This document shows positions 49,080-58,682 of a stretch of 64,000 nt of DNA, piece by piece (position 1 is the stretch's first letter; each line of letters begins with the position of its first letter). The notes beneath the pieces were generated by a model. That model was given only the letters and a program-made list of their open reading frames with translations. It was not told where the DNA came from and searched no databases. The DNA is from M3007 sp964484205 (GTDB lineage: Bacteria; Bacteroidota; Bacteroidia; Chitinophagales; Saprospiraceae), in contig CAZAEZ010000008.1 in NCBI GenBank assembly GCA_964484205.1, positions 1 to 64,000 on the forward strand, written 5' to 3'. The position numbers and the translations under genes are program-made.

Positions 49080-49331
49080 GAGAAATTTTTCAGATTAACC
49101 AAAATTCACTTACGCTACTTGCAACCTGTTGCAGGGCGGAAGGATTGCCGCAGAGCGAATAAATTGCAGAAAAAACTGGATCGGGATTTGGAAAACCTAT
49201 TCTGGAACGCACCGGGAGAAACAAATTGCTGCTCGCCTGCTGATCCACAAAAAAGATGCAGATTAAATTAATTCAGGGTAACTGGTCGTACCTGCGTACA
49301 AAGGTAGGTTTCCGCCGGATATCCGGCGTTA

Positions 49332-49385
49332 AAAAATTTGGTTCATGTTCCCGTTTGGCTGAACGGGAACATGAACCAAATTTTT
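49332..49385. repeat. Perfect 24-bp-arm palindrome
   Basis: Arms 49332-49355 and 49362-49385 are perfectly complementary with a TGGCTG loop. The core TCATGTTCCCGTTTGGCTGA recurs, inverted and with at most one change, at 38994-39013. It could be part of the transcription end after the 2946-aa gene or a dispersed repeat. Confidence 0.7.
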
Positions 49386-49407
49386 ACACCAATGGAGAGC
49401 ACTTCCA

Positions 49408-49488
49408 AACCTGACAGGTCAAATTTGAGCCCAAAAATTGTACCGCCGGGCAGTACAGTTTTTGGGCTCAAATTTGACCTGTCAGGTT
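49408..49488 (-). terminator. Perfect 30-bp-stem hairpin directly after the 2946-aa gene
   Basis: The arms 49408-49437 and 49459-49488 are exactly complementary, with a 21-nt loop that has its own GTAC/GTAC pairing. The hairpin begins 1 base past the last coding triplet region (stop at 49490-49492). The outer tips are AACCTGACAGGT/ACCTGTCAGGTT, the same as at 62752-62832. The stem contains TTTTTGGGCTC followed by T/A-rich sequence, consistent with a terminator. Confidence 0.8.
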
Positions 49489-49489
49489 A

Positions 49490-52400
49490 TCAATTCCCCA
49501 CCCGCACCATCCGCTTCGTCAGTGTCCCGTAAGGCGTCGTCAGTTCATAAAACAACACTCCGGAAGCCGTCAAACCGTCGAGCCGCAGTTTTTCTACCGA
49601 AGGCCCTGCGGGGTAATCCCCGTCTTGCTGCCAGAGCAAGCGCCCCGTCGCATCGAATACCCGCAATTGTGCCGGGCAACCTTCCGGCAGCACAAAGCCG
49701 ATCGCCGTTTCATTGGCAAAGGGATTCGGCTGATTTTGCAACAAGAAGTAACGTGCCCCGTCAAGATCGGTAGTGCCGGTATACAGGCCGTAGTGCAGTT
49801 CTACATCAGCCGCTTCCAGCCCGCTGGTAAAGGCCGTGGCCGGTAAAGCGCCGGGGTCCAGTTGAAGCACGTCGCTGAGCAGCATACCCGACTCCAGGGC
49901 CGTAAAGCGCAGACGGAATGCCGGGGTACCGGCAGCTACAGCAGCACCCGGCGTGCGCGCCCACACCGCGCGAATTTGGCCGGCGGCCAGGTTCCACAAA
50001 CCGAAATCGCCGGGGCCCACCGGCATGCCGCCTGCTTCGGGCTGTTCCACGGCTTCGAAACGCAGGCGCAAGGGGTCAAAACGCAGCGCAAACTGCCAGG
50101 CCGCCAGGTCCGTGAACCCATCGGCTGAAAAGATCACGTCCACGCTTTGGCCCGATTCGAGCAATTGGTCGGGCGCCCGCAACACCAGCGGGCCGGGGCC
50201 GGGGGCAAAGTTTGACGGAACAGCCGTTTGCACGACGTCGCCGATTTTTACGCCATAGAAATCCTGGTCGGGTTGATCGCTGTTTACCCCGTTAAGATTG
50301 ATCTGCTCGGGGAAACCCCAGGGCGGCAGCACGGGTGTCCATGCCTGTGTGACGAAGCGCCAGGAACGTTTCCATTGGGTGAATACCGCCGGATTGCCCA
50401 GGATCAATTGTTTGATCAGGGTGGCGTCCATGGTGGAAATAGAATTGCTGCCGTTCACATCAGCCGCTATTTGCCGGTAAGCGTCGGTAATCGGGTTGAT
50501 ATTGGTTAAGTGTTGCTGAATGGCCAGCGCGTCGTTGACGGCTACGCCATTGAGAAAATTCAGGTCTTTCACCGGTTTAATCGTCAGGTTGCCGCCCTGG
50601 CAAACTGTGCCCAGGTATTCGCCGTTGACGTCGGTGGTCCCGGAGCCGGTGTCATCCCCGGTAATATTGACCGTGGCGTCTTTTACGCCCGCCGAAAAGT
50701 CGCCCGTCCAAAGTATGGTTCCGCTAATATCAAGTTTGGGTACCGTGACCATAAACGAACAGGTCTGCTGCAAACTACCGGCATCCGTGACGGTGTACTC
50801 CACCGTGGTAACACCCCCCATAAAAAGTTGGCCGCTGGCCTGACCGGAGCCGCTGCCCGTTGTGGCGCCGCTAAAGGTGTAGGCCAGGGTAGCGCCCGGA
50901 CAGTTGTCGCTAAACGTCGCATCAATGCCCGTCGCCACTGCTGAACAGGGAGGTGCGGCGCCGGGTGGTACCGTTTGGTTGGCCGGGCAACTGAGCATGG
51001 GCGGCTCGTTATCCACCACTGTCACCGCTTGCTGGCAGATAGCGGTGTTGCCGGCGGCGTCGGTGGCTGTCCAGGTTACCGTTGTCACGCCTTTCGGAAA
51101 ATCGGCCGGTGCATTGTTGATTGTATTCGGCGCGCCGCAGTTGTCCGAAGCCACAGGGACGCCAAGGACAACGCCGGTGGCCGTACAAAAACCGGTTCCG
51201 GTGTTGACCACAACAGCAGCCGGACAGGTAATGTCCGGGTTTGAATTGTCGTTTACCGTGACGGTAAAGCAACATTCCGTGGAATTTCCGCCACCGTCTT
51301 CGGCGAGGTAACAAATGGAAGTTACGCCCAGCGGGAATTCGTCTCCGCTGTTCAGGATCATGTTGGCGTTATTCCCGGGGCCATCGCTACGGGTTACGAC
51401 AACCGGACAGTTATCGGAGCCGGCGGGGGTATTCCAGGAAACAATGGCGCCACAAGGGCTCGGCGTAGCCAGGTCGCAAGTGTAATCCAAATCATCCAAC
51501 TGGGTGGAAGCGCCCCCTACGGTGTTTTCATTGACAAAAAGAAAATTTATGCCTTTTGCCACATCAAAAGTACCGGTATATCTGTAGTTGAAAACTGCCG
51601 TATTACCGGAGCCACCGCCAAACATGGTACCGGAAATGGTCACCTGACCGAGCGCATTCACGTTCAGGGTTACGTCGGCGCCATATTGCCCGCCGACCGA
51701 AGGGAAACAGTTTCCGCACGAAATCGAGTTGTCGAGAGTGAAAGGTGCGATGGTAGCCCCGGGGGAGGAAGCGGTTTGAGAACGCGCCACCGCACCATCG
51801 CCATTGTCTATCAGAAAAATCCCGTTCAGATGCAGTTGGTCACCATCCGCAAACATCCAGCGCACGTCATTATCCAAACCATTGCGCGTCCAGCTGGAAC
51901 TAAAACTCAAGGTAATCGCGTCGCCTGTTTGAAACAGCCCGGCAGGAATAACCGGAATTTTTATCATGATCTGGTTCGGCGGATCGCTGGATGGGAAAAG
52001 CAAGCTGGTTCCGGAGGAAGGAACAGGACCGTTCGGGAAAACTACCCCCGGCATTGTCAGCAGATCAACCGGTTCGTTTATCAAGCTCGTACATGCTGTT
52101 GTGTTGACACCGGTATTTGCGACGATGTTGCCCGGACAGCTGATCGTCGGCAGTTGATTGTCCGTCACCGTTACCACAATGGCGCAGGTCGTCGAGGACA
52201 TCGCCATGCCGTCGGTCACCGTCCAGGTGATCGTCGTGGCGCCCTTCGGAAAATCTGCTCCGGCCAGCGTAGCCAGACTGTTGAAATCGTTCGAAACCGT
52301 CGCCCCCGGGCAGTTATCGCCGAAGGCCGCCGGGTCGAATTCTGTACCCTGCACCGTGTAGTCACATTCACCCGCATCGGTATTCCGCGCAAACGGCGAG

Positions 52401-55400
52401 CCCGCAGGGCAAGTGATCGTCGGCAGCTGGTTGTCCGACACCGTGACAGTCTGTTGGCAGGTAGCCGTATTGCCGTAAGGGTCAGTAGCCGTCCAGGTGA
52501 TGTTGGTTGTTCCTACCGGGTAAGTGCCCGAAGCATTCGATGTATTAGTAAATGAATTGACGAAGTTTAAAGTTGCCACTCCGCCCACCCAGTTGGAGGC
52601 AGGGCCATTCAAGGTAAAGTTCGCCAAAGTGGCATTGCCGCCCACCGTACCGGTAGCGGTGGTCAACCCGGCGTTGTTACCCTCTGCCACACCCTGGTTG
52701 AAGTTGTAATACATTGCCAGCCCGGGTTCGGCGCCCGTCAGTTCCATATCTTTTGTGCCCTGGATTTCAAACTGCGTTCTGGCAATGTCCCAAATACGCA
52801 CTTCGTCCATTTGAATAGCGGAAAACAATCCCAATCCACTGCGTTCCACCGCCAGTTGTATCTGCCGGGCGTTGACGCCCGTAATGGCGGCCACTCCCGT
52901 AGCTTCCAGATTACCGTCGAGATACAAGCGGGAATCCGTGCCGTCCACCACAATCGCCACATGGTGCCAGTTCTGATCATTTACATTTGTGGTGCCGACC
53001 ACACCGATACCGTCAGTCCCCCTGACATGGCCGTTGCCGTCGAAGTTCAACTGCGGTCTTGGGCTAATTTGGCTGGGGGTGTAGACGGTGATGATACCAC
53101 TATAATTCTGGTCATCGAAGCCGGGTTTGGTACGTATCCAGGCCTCCCAGGTGAACGTGTTGTCCAGGTTGAAATTCCCGACCGTACGCACATAGTCGTT
53201 CACACCGTCGAAATCCAGTGCGTTGCCCAGTACCCCGGAGCAGTTATCGGTTACTGTCGGTGGCGTAACAGTAGCCGGGCCGGTGCACAACCCGGCGCTT
53301 GCGTTGACGCTTACCGGGTCGGCGCAAGTAATTTGCGGCGACTCATTGTCTGCCACGGTCACTGTAAACGATACTGTCGTAGCCGAATTCGTACCGTCCG
53401 TAGCGCTGAGTTCCACGATTGTCACCCCTTTGTTGAAGGAAAGCACACCGCTACCCGTACCGTCGGCAATGCCGGTGGCAGAGCCGGCGGTAGCGCCCGA
53501 GATCATGTAGCCCCAGGTGGCGCCGGTGCAGTTGTCCGACACCGGATCGGCAATGGTGTAATTGGCCGTGCACAAGCCCGGGGCCGTGTTCAGGTTTTGG
53601 TTGCCGGGGTTGGTAAGGGTCGGCGCCTGGTTGTCCACTACCGTTACCGTTTGCTGGCAGGTAGCGGTATTGCCGGAAGCGTCGCTTCCGGTCCAGGTGA
53701 TCACCGTGCTGCCGACCGGGTAGATGCCCGATGCATTGCAGGCATTGTTGAAGTCATTGCTCAGGGAAACAAGCGGCAGGGGCGCGCCACAGGTCCAGTT
53801 CGATTCGCATGGGTTGGGGCCCGCGCCCGTCAGGGCAAAGTTTGTCAGGGTGCCGTTTATGGCTGAGGGGCTCAAGTCGGGCAGCGTGGTCTCTCCAGGA
53901 TTCGCGCTGCAGGTAACCCCTTCATTGAAATTGTAGTAAGCGATCAGGCCGGTCTCATTACCGGTTAGCTCCTGCGACATAGTCGCCTGGATAGCTGCCT
54001 GGCTTCTGACAAAGTTCCAGACCCGGATTTCATCCAGGCGGCCATGGCTATAGGAAATACTTCCGTAATCCAAATATCCCAATCGAAGTGGAGCGGTATT
54101 GTTCACGAATCCATTATTGGGCCAACCGGAACCATCGATATCGACTGTGAAGGGGATCAACACACCATCCACATAAACTTGTATTACTTCAGATCCGGAA
54201 GATCTCAAATCCAGACTGATAGCCACGTGGTGCCAGGTCCCGGCTGTCAAAACAGGGTTTGAGCCTAATGTTACGTCATTGGACCCTCCATTTTCTGCCG
54301 CATAGAATCCGACTTTGTCGCCGCTAGTATACAGGGCCCAATTGCGCAACGTAGTGGTGTTCTTCCCTATTATCCCAAACCTTTCGCCTACATCTACATT
54401 ATCCACATATACCCAGGCTTCGAACGTTAGGGTCTTAAGCCCGTCGTAGGTGGTCACATCGCCCATGTCCACGTAGTCGTTGACGCCGTCAAAAAATAGC
54501 GCCTGGTTGGTGGCACAGTTATCCGTAAAGTCCGGTACGGGTACAGTTACATTGGCGGTACATTGGCCGGCATCATTATTTTGAGAAATAGCAGCCGGGC
54601 AGGTAAGTACCGGCGCTTCGCTGTCGGCCACCGTTACCGTAAACACACATGTGGCCTGCGAAACGCAGCCGTTGGTGGCCGTTACCGTCACCGTCGTGTT
54701 GCCTTTGTTGAACACAGCGCCGCTACCCGTTCCGCTGCCGCTACCGGTAGTAGCGCCGGCAAAGGTATACGTTAGCGTCGACGCAGGCGAGCCGGTGGCC
54801 GTCACCGTGTAGTTGACCACGGCGGTACATTGGCCGGCATCCATGTTGACGGTCATCGGTGCCGCCGGGCAGGTGGAGAAAACAGGCGGCACACAGGTCG
54901 CCGTCACCGCAAAGTCGTACGCCGCTTCATTGCAGTCGTCGTTGTTCACGGTGATGGTGGCAGTTTGCACCGTGGCGTCGGTCGGGTTATAGGTCACCGT
55001 AAATGTGGCCGAATTATTCCCCGCGACCGTTGCAGGCGCGCCGCTGACCACAAATTTGGCATTGTCCGAGCCAATCCCGATGATGGTCAGGGGGGCATTG
55101 TCGGTGTTTTGAATGGTAAACGTGCGGCTGAACGCGCCGTCGAAATCCGTATGGTCGGCGCTGGAAGGGCTGTTATCGCCATCGCCGATGTCCATGCCGT
55201 TGCCCTGCACATTTATTTCGTTGTTGGCGCCCGGGCGGATGGAAACGGTGGCAGCATTGTAATTCGCCACCGCCAGATCCTGGATACCGTCACTGTTGAA
55301 ATCCCCGACCGCTACGGAACGGGGTCCGGAACCGACCGGCACCGTGGATGTGCCGCTGAAATCGCCCAAACCATCGCCCAGGCGAATGGAAACCGTGGTG

Positions 55401-58330
55401 GCACTGAAATTCGCAACCGCCAAATCCTGTTTCCCGTCGCCGTTGAAATCGCCGATCGCCACCGAACCCGGGCCGGAAGGAATGACAAGGTTGGTCGAGC
55501 CGCTGAAAGCGCCCAAACCATCGCCAAGGCGAATGGAAACCGTATTGGAACCGGAATTTGCCACGGCAAAGTCCTGATTGCCGTCGCCGTTGAAATCGCC
55601 GATCACTACTGAAATCGGACTTGTACCCACCGACACGTTAGTCGGGCTGCCCAAACCGCCCAGGCCATCGCCCAGGAGGATGGAAACCGTGGCGGCGCCG
55701 GCATTCGACACAGCAAGGTCCTGATTCCCGTCTTCGTTGAAATCGCCGATGGCTACCGAATTTGCAAACGTGCCCGTTGCCACGGTGGCCGAGCTGCTAA
55801 AGCCGCCCAGACCATCGCCGAGGTAAACCCCGACCGAACCGCTGGCGTTTCGCACCACAGCAAAATCCTGCTTCCCGTCGTTGTTGAAATCGCCGATGGC
55901 TACAGAATACGGATTTCCGGGCACCGACACATTGGTCGTGCCGCTAAAACCGCCCGCACCGTCGCCCAGGCGAATCGAAACGGTATTGGAACCAAAATTG
56001 GCTGCCGCAAAGTCCTGATTCCCGTCGCCGTTGAAATCGCCGATGGCCACCGAACGGGGGGTCGTACCTACCGTTACGTTTGTCGGGCCGCTGAAACCGC
56101 CGAGACCGTCGCCCAGGCGGATGGACACCGTGTTGGAACCGGCATTTGCAGCGGCAAAATCCTGCTTGCCGTCGCCGTTGAAGTCCCCGGTAGCTACCCA
56201 AAAGGGTTGGGTGGCTACCGGCACATTCGTCGTACCCACGAACAGCGGCTGACAGCGCGCCGCCGGGTCCGTCACCGTCAGGGTAAACGTGGCCGTGCTG
56301 GTACCGCCGCCGTTGAATGCCGTGAGGGTCACGGTGTAGGTACCCGCCGGAATGGCATCGATCACCGACACGACTCCGGTAGCCGGATTGGATGTCAGGA
56401 CGCCGGTAAAGTTGGTATTGGCCGCCACCGTCATACGCGTCGCACCAACCGGCGCTGCATCCGGCGTCACTGTGGTATTTTGACCGGCAACGACGGTCGA
56501 ATTGGGATAAACACCCAGCACCGGCACGGGGGGCGTCGTACCTGTCAGGGCAAAATCATACACGCCCTCGTCGCAGTCGTTGTTGTTGATCGTGATCGTA
56601 GCGTTTTGCGTGCCTGCCGCGATGGGCGTAAAGGTGACCGTGAAGCTCGCCGAACTGTTGGCAGCCACCGTCGTGGGCGCGCTGCTGACCGCAAAGCGCA
56701 CATTGTCCGACGTGATGCTGCTGATGGTCAGCGGCGCATTGTCCGTATTCTGGATCGTGAACGTGCGGGCCAGGCCGGTGTTGATGTCCACCGCGCCGTA
56801 GTCCGTATGGTCGTTTGTGGAGGGCGTATTGTCCCCGTCGGCAATGTCCATGCCGTTGCCCTGCACATTGATTTCATTGTTCACGCCCAGCCGAACCGTA
56901 AGCGTGCCGGAAGTGATAAAATTGGAGGCGACCAGGTCCTGTTTCCCATCGCTGTTAAAATCGCCAACCGCTACCGAACGGGGCGCGCTTCCCATAGACA
57001 GGTTTGCCGAAAGGTTGAAATTACCTGCACCATCGCCCAGATAGATGGAAACTGTATTGGATGCAGCATTCGCCGAAGCAAAATCCTGATTGCCGTCGCC
57101 GTTAAAGTCGCCGACAGCCACAAACCAGGGTTGAGTGCCGACGGCAAGATCGGTACTGCCGTTGAAACCGCCCATACCATCGCCCAGCCTGATGGAAACG
57201 GTATTCGAAGTACCATTTGCTACCGCCAGGTCCTGAAAACCATCTTCGTTGAAATCGCCGATCGCCACCGCGTATGGAGCGCTACCGACTGTAATGTTTG
57301 TGGCACTGCCAAAACCGCCCAAACCGTCGCCCAAACAGATGGAAACCGTGTTTGCCCCGTTGTTTGCCACGGCAATATCCTGTTTTCCGTCGCCGTTGAA
57401 ATCGCCTACCGTGACACCCCGCGGGTTGGCCCCCACCGCTATTTCCGTGCTGCCGCTAAAGCCACCCACCCCGTCGCCCAACCGGATGGAAACAGTATTG
57501 GCAAAGCGGTTGGCCGCTACAAAATCCTGCTTTCCGTCGCTGTTGAAATCACCGATGGCTACGGCAGTTGGAGAGGCCCCTACCGATACGTTGGTACTGC
57601 CGCTAAAACCGCCTGCGCCATCGCCCAGCCGAATGGAAACGGTATTGACATCATAGTTGGCCGCCGCCAAATCCTGTTTACCATCGCCGTTGAAATCACC
57701 GATGGCTACGGCAATCGCGCCGGAGCCAGTGGTAATATTCGTGCTTCCGCTAAAGCCGCCCAGGCCGTCGCCCAGGCGAATAGAAACCAGGGAAGTATTA
57801 AAGTTTGCGGTCGCCAAATCCTGAATCCCGTCCCCGTTAAAATCTCCAATGCCGATCGAATGCGCACCGCTCAAGGCCGACACGCTCGTTGTGCCGCTGA
57901 ACAGCGCCTGGCAACTCTGCGGGTCCGTCACCGTCAGCGTAAAAGTGGCCGTAGTGGAACCGTTGCTGTTAAACGCCGTTACTGTGACGCTGTAGACGCC
58001 GGTCTGTTTGGCGTCGATCACCGACACGACGCCCGTGGTCGGGTCGGCCGTCAAGACGCCGGTAAAATTGGTGTTGGCCGCCACCATCAATTGCGTCGCG
58101 CCAACCGGCGCTGCATCCGGCGTGATGGTTGTATTTCCGCCTGCGATCACGCCGGCGCCGGGATATACGCCCAGGGTCGGAGCGGCTGTTGCCGTTCCAG
58201 GCAAATCGCCCCGGGTTTTCACCGGATGCTTCCCGTTAGCAGCATTGGCCAGCAACGGCAACAATAAAAACAAAAGCACCCAGGCTTCGCGATTACAAAA
58301 GGCGGTAAAGCAGTTGATTTCCTTTTTCAT
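49490..58330 (-). CDS. Secreted 2946-aa FG-GAP/VCBS, LamG and HYR protein with T9SS sorting domain
   Basis: The signal peptide ends near LLANAANG. By approximate residue: Ig-like/PKD start (45-140); seven FG-GAP/VCBS units with VAIGDFNGDGKQDLA and VSIRLGDG (143-475), whose DxNxDG loops should bind calcium; an anchor-D domain (477-600); Ig-like (600-690); a second set of seven FG-GAP units (693-1035); a second anchor-D (1037-1143); HYR (1147-1243); LamG 1 (1272-1460); HYR; LamG 2 (1704-1884); several HYR units; a dockerin-like doublet (2577-2650); a cohesin-like module (2714-2817); and a T9SS type A domain (LLQNQPNPFANETAIGF to KRMVRVGN). It is probably an outer-membrane-anchored or secreted adhesin or binding protein. 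No catalytic domain is seen. It follows the regulator gene by 352 bp. Confidence 0.92.
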   Translation of the reverse strand: MKKEINCFTAFCNREAWVLLFLLLPLLANAANGKHPVKTRGDLPGTATAAPTLGVYPGAGVIAGGNTTITPDAAPVGATQLMVAANTNFTGVLTADPTTGVVSVIDAKQTGVYSVTVTAFNSNGSTTATFTLTVTDPQSCQALFSGTTSVSALSGAHSIGIGDFNGDGIQDLATANFNTSLVSIRLGDGLGGFSGSTNITTGSGAIAVAIGDFNGDGKQDLAAANYDVNTVSIRLGDGAGGFSGSTNVSVGASPTAVAIGDFNSDGKQDFVAANRFANTVSIRLGDGVGGFSGSTEIAVGANPRGVTVGDFNGDGKQDIAVANNGANTVSICLGDGLGGFGSATNITVGSAPYAVAIGDFNEDGFQDLAVANGTSNTVSIRLGDGMGGFNGSTDLAVGTQPWFVAVGDFNGDGNQDFASANAASNTVSIYLGDGAGNFNLSANLSMGSAPRSVAVGDFNSDGKQDLVASNFITSGTLTVRLGVNNEINVQGNGMDIADGDNTPSTNDHTDYGAVDINTGLARTFTIQNTDNAPLTISSITSDNVRFAVSSAPTTVAANSSASFTVTFTPIAAGTQNATITINNNDCDEGVYDFALTGTTPPVPVLGVYPNSTVVAGQNTTVTPDAAPVGATRMTVAANTNFTGVLTSNPATGVVSVIDAIPAGTYTVTLTAFNGGGTSTATFTLTVTDPAARCQPLFVGTTNVPVATQPFWVATGDFNGDGKQDFAAANAGSNTVSIRLGDGLGGFSGPTNVTVGTTPRSVAIGDFNGDGNQDFAAANFGSNTVSIRLGDGAGGFSGTTNVSVPGNPYSVAIGDFNNDGKQDFAVVRNASGSVGVYLGDGLGGFSSSATVATGTFANSVAIGDFNEDGNQDLAVSNAGAATVSILLGDGLGGLGSPTNVSVGTSPISVVIGDFNGDGNQDFAVANSGSNTVSIRLGDGLGAFSGSTNLVIPSGPGSVAIGDFNGDGKQDLAVANFSATTVSIRLGDGLGDFSGTSTVPVGSGPRSVAVGDFNSDGIQDLAVANYNAATVSIRPGANNEINVQGNGMDIGDGDNSPSSADHTDFDGAFSRTFTIQNTDNAPLTIIGIGSDNAKFVVSGAPATVAGNNSATFTVTYNPTDATVQTATITVNNDDCNEAAYDFAVTATCVPPVFSTCPAAPMTVNMDAGQCTAVVNYTVTATGSPASTLTYTFAGATTGSGSGTGSGAVFNKGNTTVTVTATNGCVSQATCVFTVTVADSEAPVLTCPAAISQNNDAGQCTANVTVPVPDFTDNCATNQALFFDGVNDYVDMGDVTTYDGLKTLTFEAWVYVDNVDVGERFGIIGKNTTTLRNWALYTSGDKVGFYAAENGGSNDVTLGSNPVLTAGTWHHVAISLDLRSSGSEVIQVYVDGVLIPFTVDIDGSGWPNNGFVNNTAPLRLGYLDYGSISYSHGRLDEIRVWNFVRSQAAIQATMSQELTGNETGLIAYYNFNEGVTCSANPGETTLPDLSPSAINGTLTNFALTGAGPNPCESNWTCGAPLPLVSLSNDFNNACNASGIYPVGSTVITWTGSDASGNTATCQQTVTVVDNQAPTLTNPGNQNLNTAPGLCTANYTIADPVSDNCTGATWGYMISGATAGSATGIADGTGSGVLSFNKGVTIVELSATDGTNSATTVSFTVTVADNESPQITCADPVSVNASAGLCTGPATVTPPTVTDNCSGVLGNALDFDGVNDYVRTVGNFNLDNTFTWEAWIRTKPGFDDQNYSGIITVYTPSQISPRPQLNFDGNGHVRGTDGIGVVGTTNVNDQNWHHVAIVVDGTDSRLYLDGNLEATGVAAITGVNARQIQLAVERSGLGLFSAIQMDEVRIWDIARTQFEIQGTKDMELTGAEPGLAMYYNFNQGVAEGNNAGLTTATGTVGGNATLANFTLNGPASNWVGGVATLNFVNSFTNTSNASGTYPVGTTNITWTATDPYGNTATCQQTVTVSDNQLPTITCPAGSPFARNTDAGECDYTVQGTEFDPAAFGDNCPGATVSNDFNSLATLAGADFPKGATTITWTVTDGMAMSSTTCAIVVTVTDNQLPTISCPGNIVANTGVNTTACTSLINEPVDLLTMPGVVFPNGPVPSSGTSLLFPSSDPPNQIMIKIPVIPAGLFQTGDAITLSFSSSWTRNGLDNDVRWMFADGDQLHLNGIFLIDNGDGAVARSQTASSPGATIAPFTLDNSISCGNCFPSVGGQYGADVTLNVNALGQVTISGTMFGGGSGNTAVFNYRYTGTFDVAKGINFLFVNENTVGGASTQLDDLDYTCDLATPSPCGAIVSWNTPAGSDNCPVVVTRSDGPGNNANMILNSGDEFPLGVTSICYLAEDGGGNSTECCFTVTVNDNSNPDITCPAAVVVNTGTGFCTATGVVLGVPVASDNCGAPNTINNAPADFPKGVTTVTWTATDAAGNTAICQQAVTVVDNEPPMLSCPANQTVPPGAAPPCSAVATGIDATFSDNCPGATLAYTFSGATTGSGSGQASGQLFMGGVTTVEYTVTDAGSLQQTCSFMVTVPKLDISGTILWTGDFSAGVKDATVNITGDDTGSGTTDVNGEYLGTVCQGGNLTIKPVKDLNFLNGVAVNDALAIQQHLTNINPITDAYRQIAADVNGSNSISTMDATLIKQLILGNPAVFTQWKRSWRFVTQAWTPVLPPWGFPEQINLNGVNSDQPDQDFYGVKIGDVVQTAVPSNFAPGPGPLVLRAPDQLLESGQSVDVIFSADGFTDLAAWQFALRFDPLRLRFEAVEQPEAGGMPVGPGDFGLWNLAAGQIRAVWARTPGAAVAAGTPAFRLRFTALESGMLLSDVLQLDPGALPATAFTSGLEAADVELHYGLYTGTTDLDGARYFLLQNQPNPFANETAIGFVLPEGCPAQLRVFDATGRLLWQQDGDYPAGPSVEKLRLDGLTASGVLFYELTTPYGTLTKRMVRVGN
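55230..57900 (-). repeat. Two sets of seven ~49-aa FG-GAP/VCBS units
   Basis: Seven units lie at about 56900-57900 and seven more at about 55230-56250. They are separated by an anchor-D domain and an Ig-like unit. Each unit is about 147 bp and contains GDFNxDGxQDxA and SIRLGDGxGGF. Seven blades is the number expected for a closed beta-propeller of the integrin-alpha type, so each set probably folds into one propeller. Confidence 0.85.
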
Positions 58331-58682
58331 GCGGATGGTTGGTCAAACGGCAAACCGGAAACCCGATTCCGGCTGCGTTAATTATGAAATTCATACACCG
58401 TTCAAACCTGTGCCTTGCTGGCTGAAACTGCCAGGCAAACACCGGTTGCACGGTTAAACCAATCAGTCGTTGAGCAAATTTTTAAAGGGAAAATCCGGTG
58501 TAACGAGCCGGAGACAACTAGTAACCCGGAAACTGCTCCCGAAGACGGAAACAGGCGGACAGACCCTTCATGTTGACACGATTAAATGAATCGTTCAAAA
58601 GTCCGGACAACTGAAATCAACCGCCGTATTTCCCATCCGCACAATCGGGCCATTTTGCCTTAAAATCGGGCCAGGCCCGGCA
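58331..58682. other. 352-bp intergenic region between regulator and 2946-aa gene
   Basis: Contains a short hairpin near the regulator's stop codon and presumably the promoter of the 2946-aa gene. I see no gene and no clear TAnnTTTG promoter element. Confidence 0.5.
58662..58680 (-). terminator. Small hairpin after the regulator gene
   Basis: On the minus strand CGGGC-CTG-GCCCG is followed directly by ATTTTA, 3 bp past the TAA stop. The stem is only 5 bp with a short T-tract, so it would be a weak intrinsic terminator. Confidence 0.4.

Larger units (their letters stand above)
49080..49489. other. 410-bp intergenic region with two palindromes
   Basis: Holds the presumed promoter region of the 1281-aa gene on its left side, where GAATTTTGG on the minus strand resembles the Bacteroidota TAnnTTTG element only loosely. 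It also holds the palindromes at 49332-49385 and 49408-49488. No gene is seen. Confidence 0.55.
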
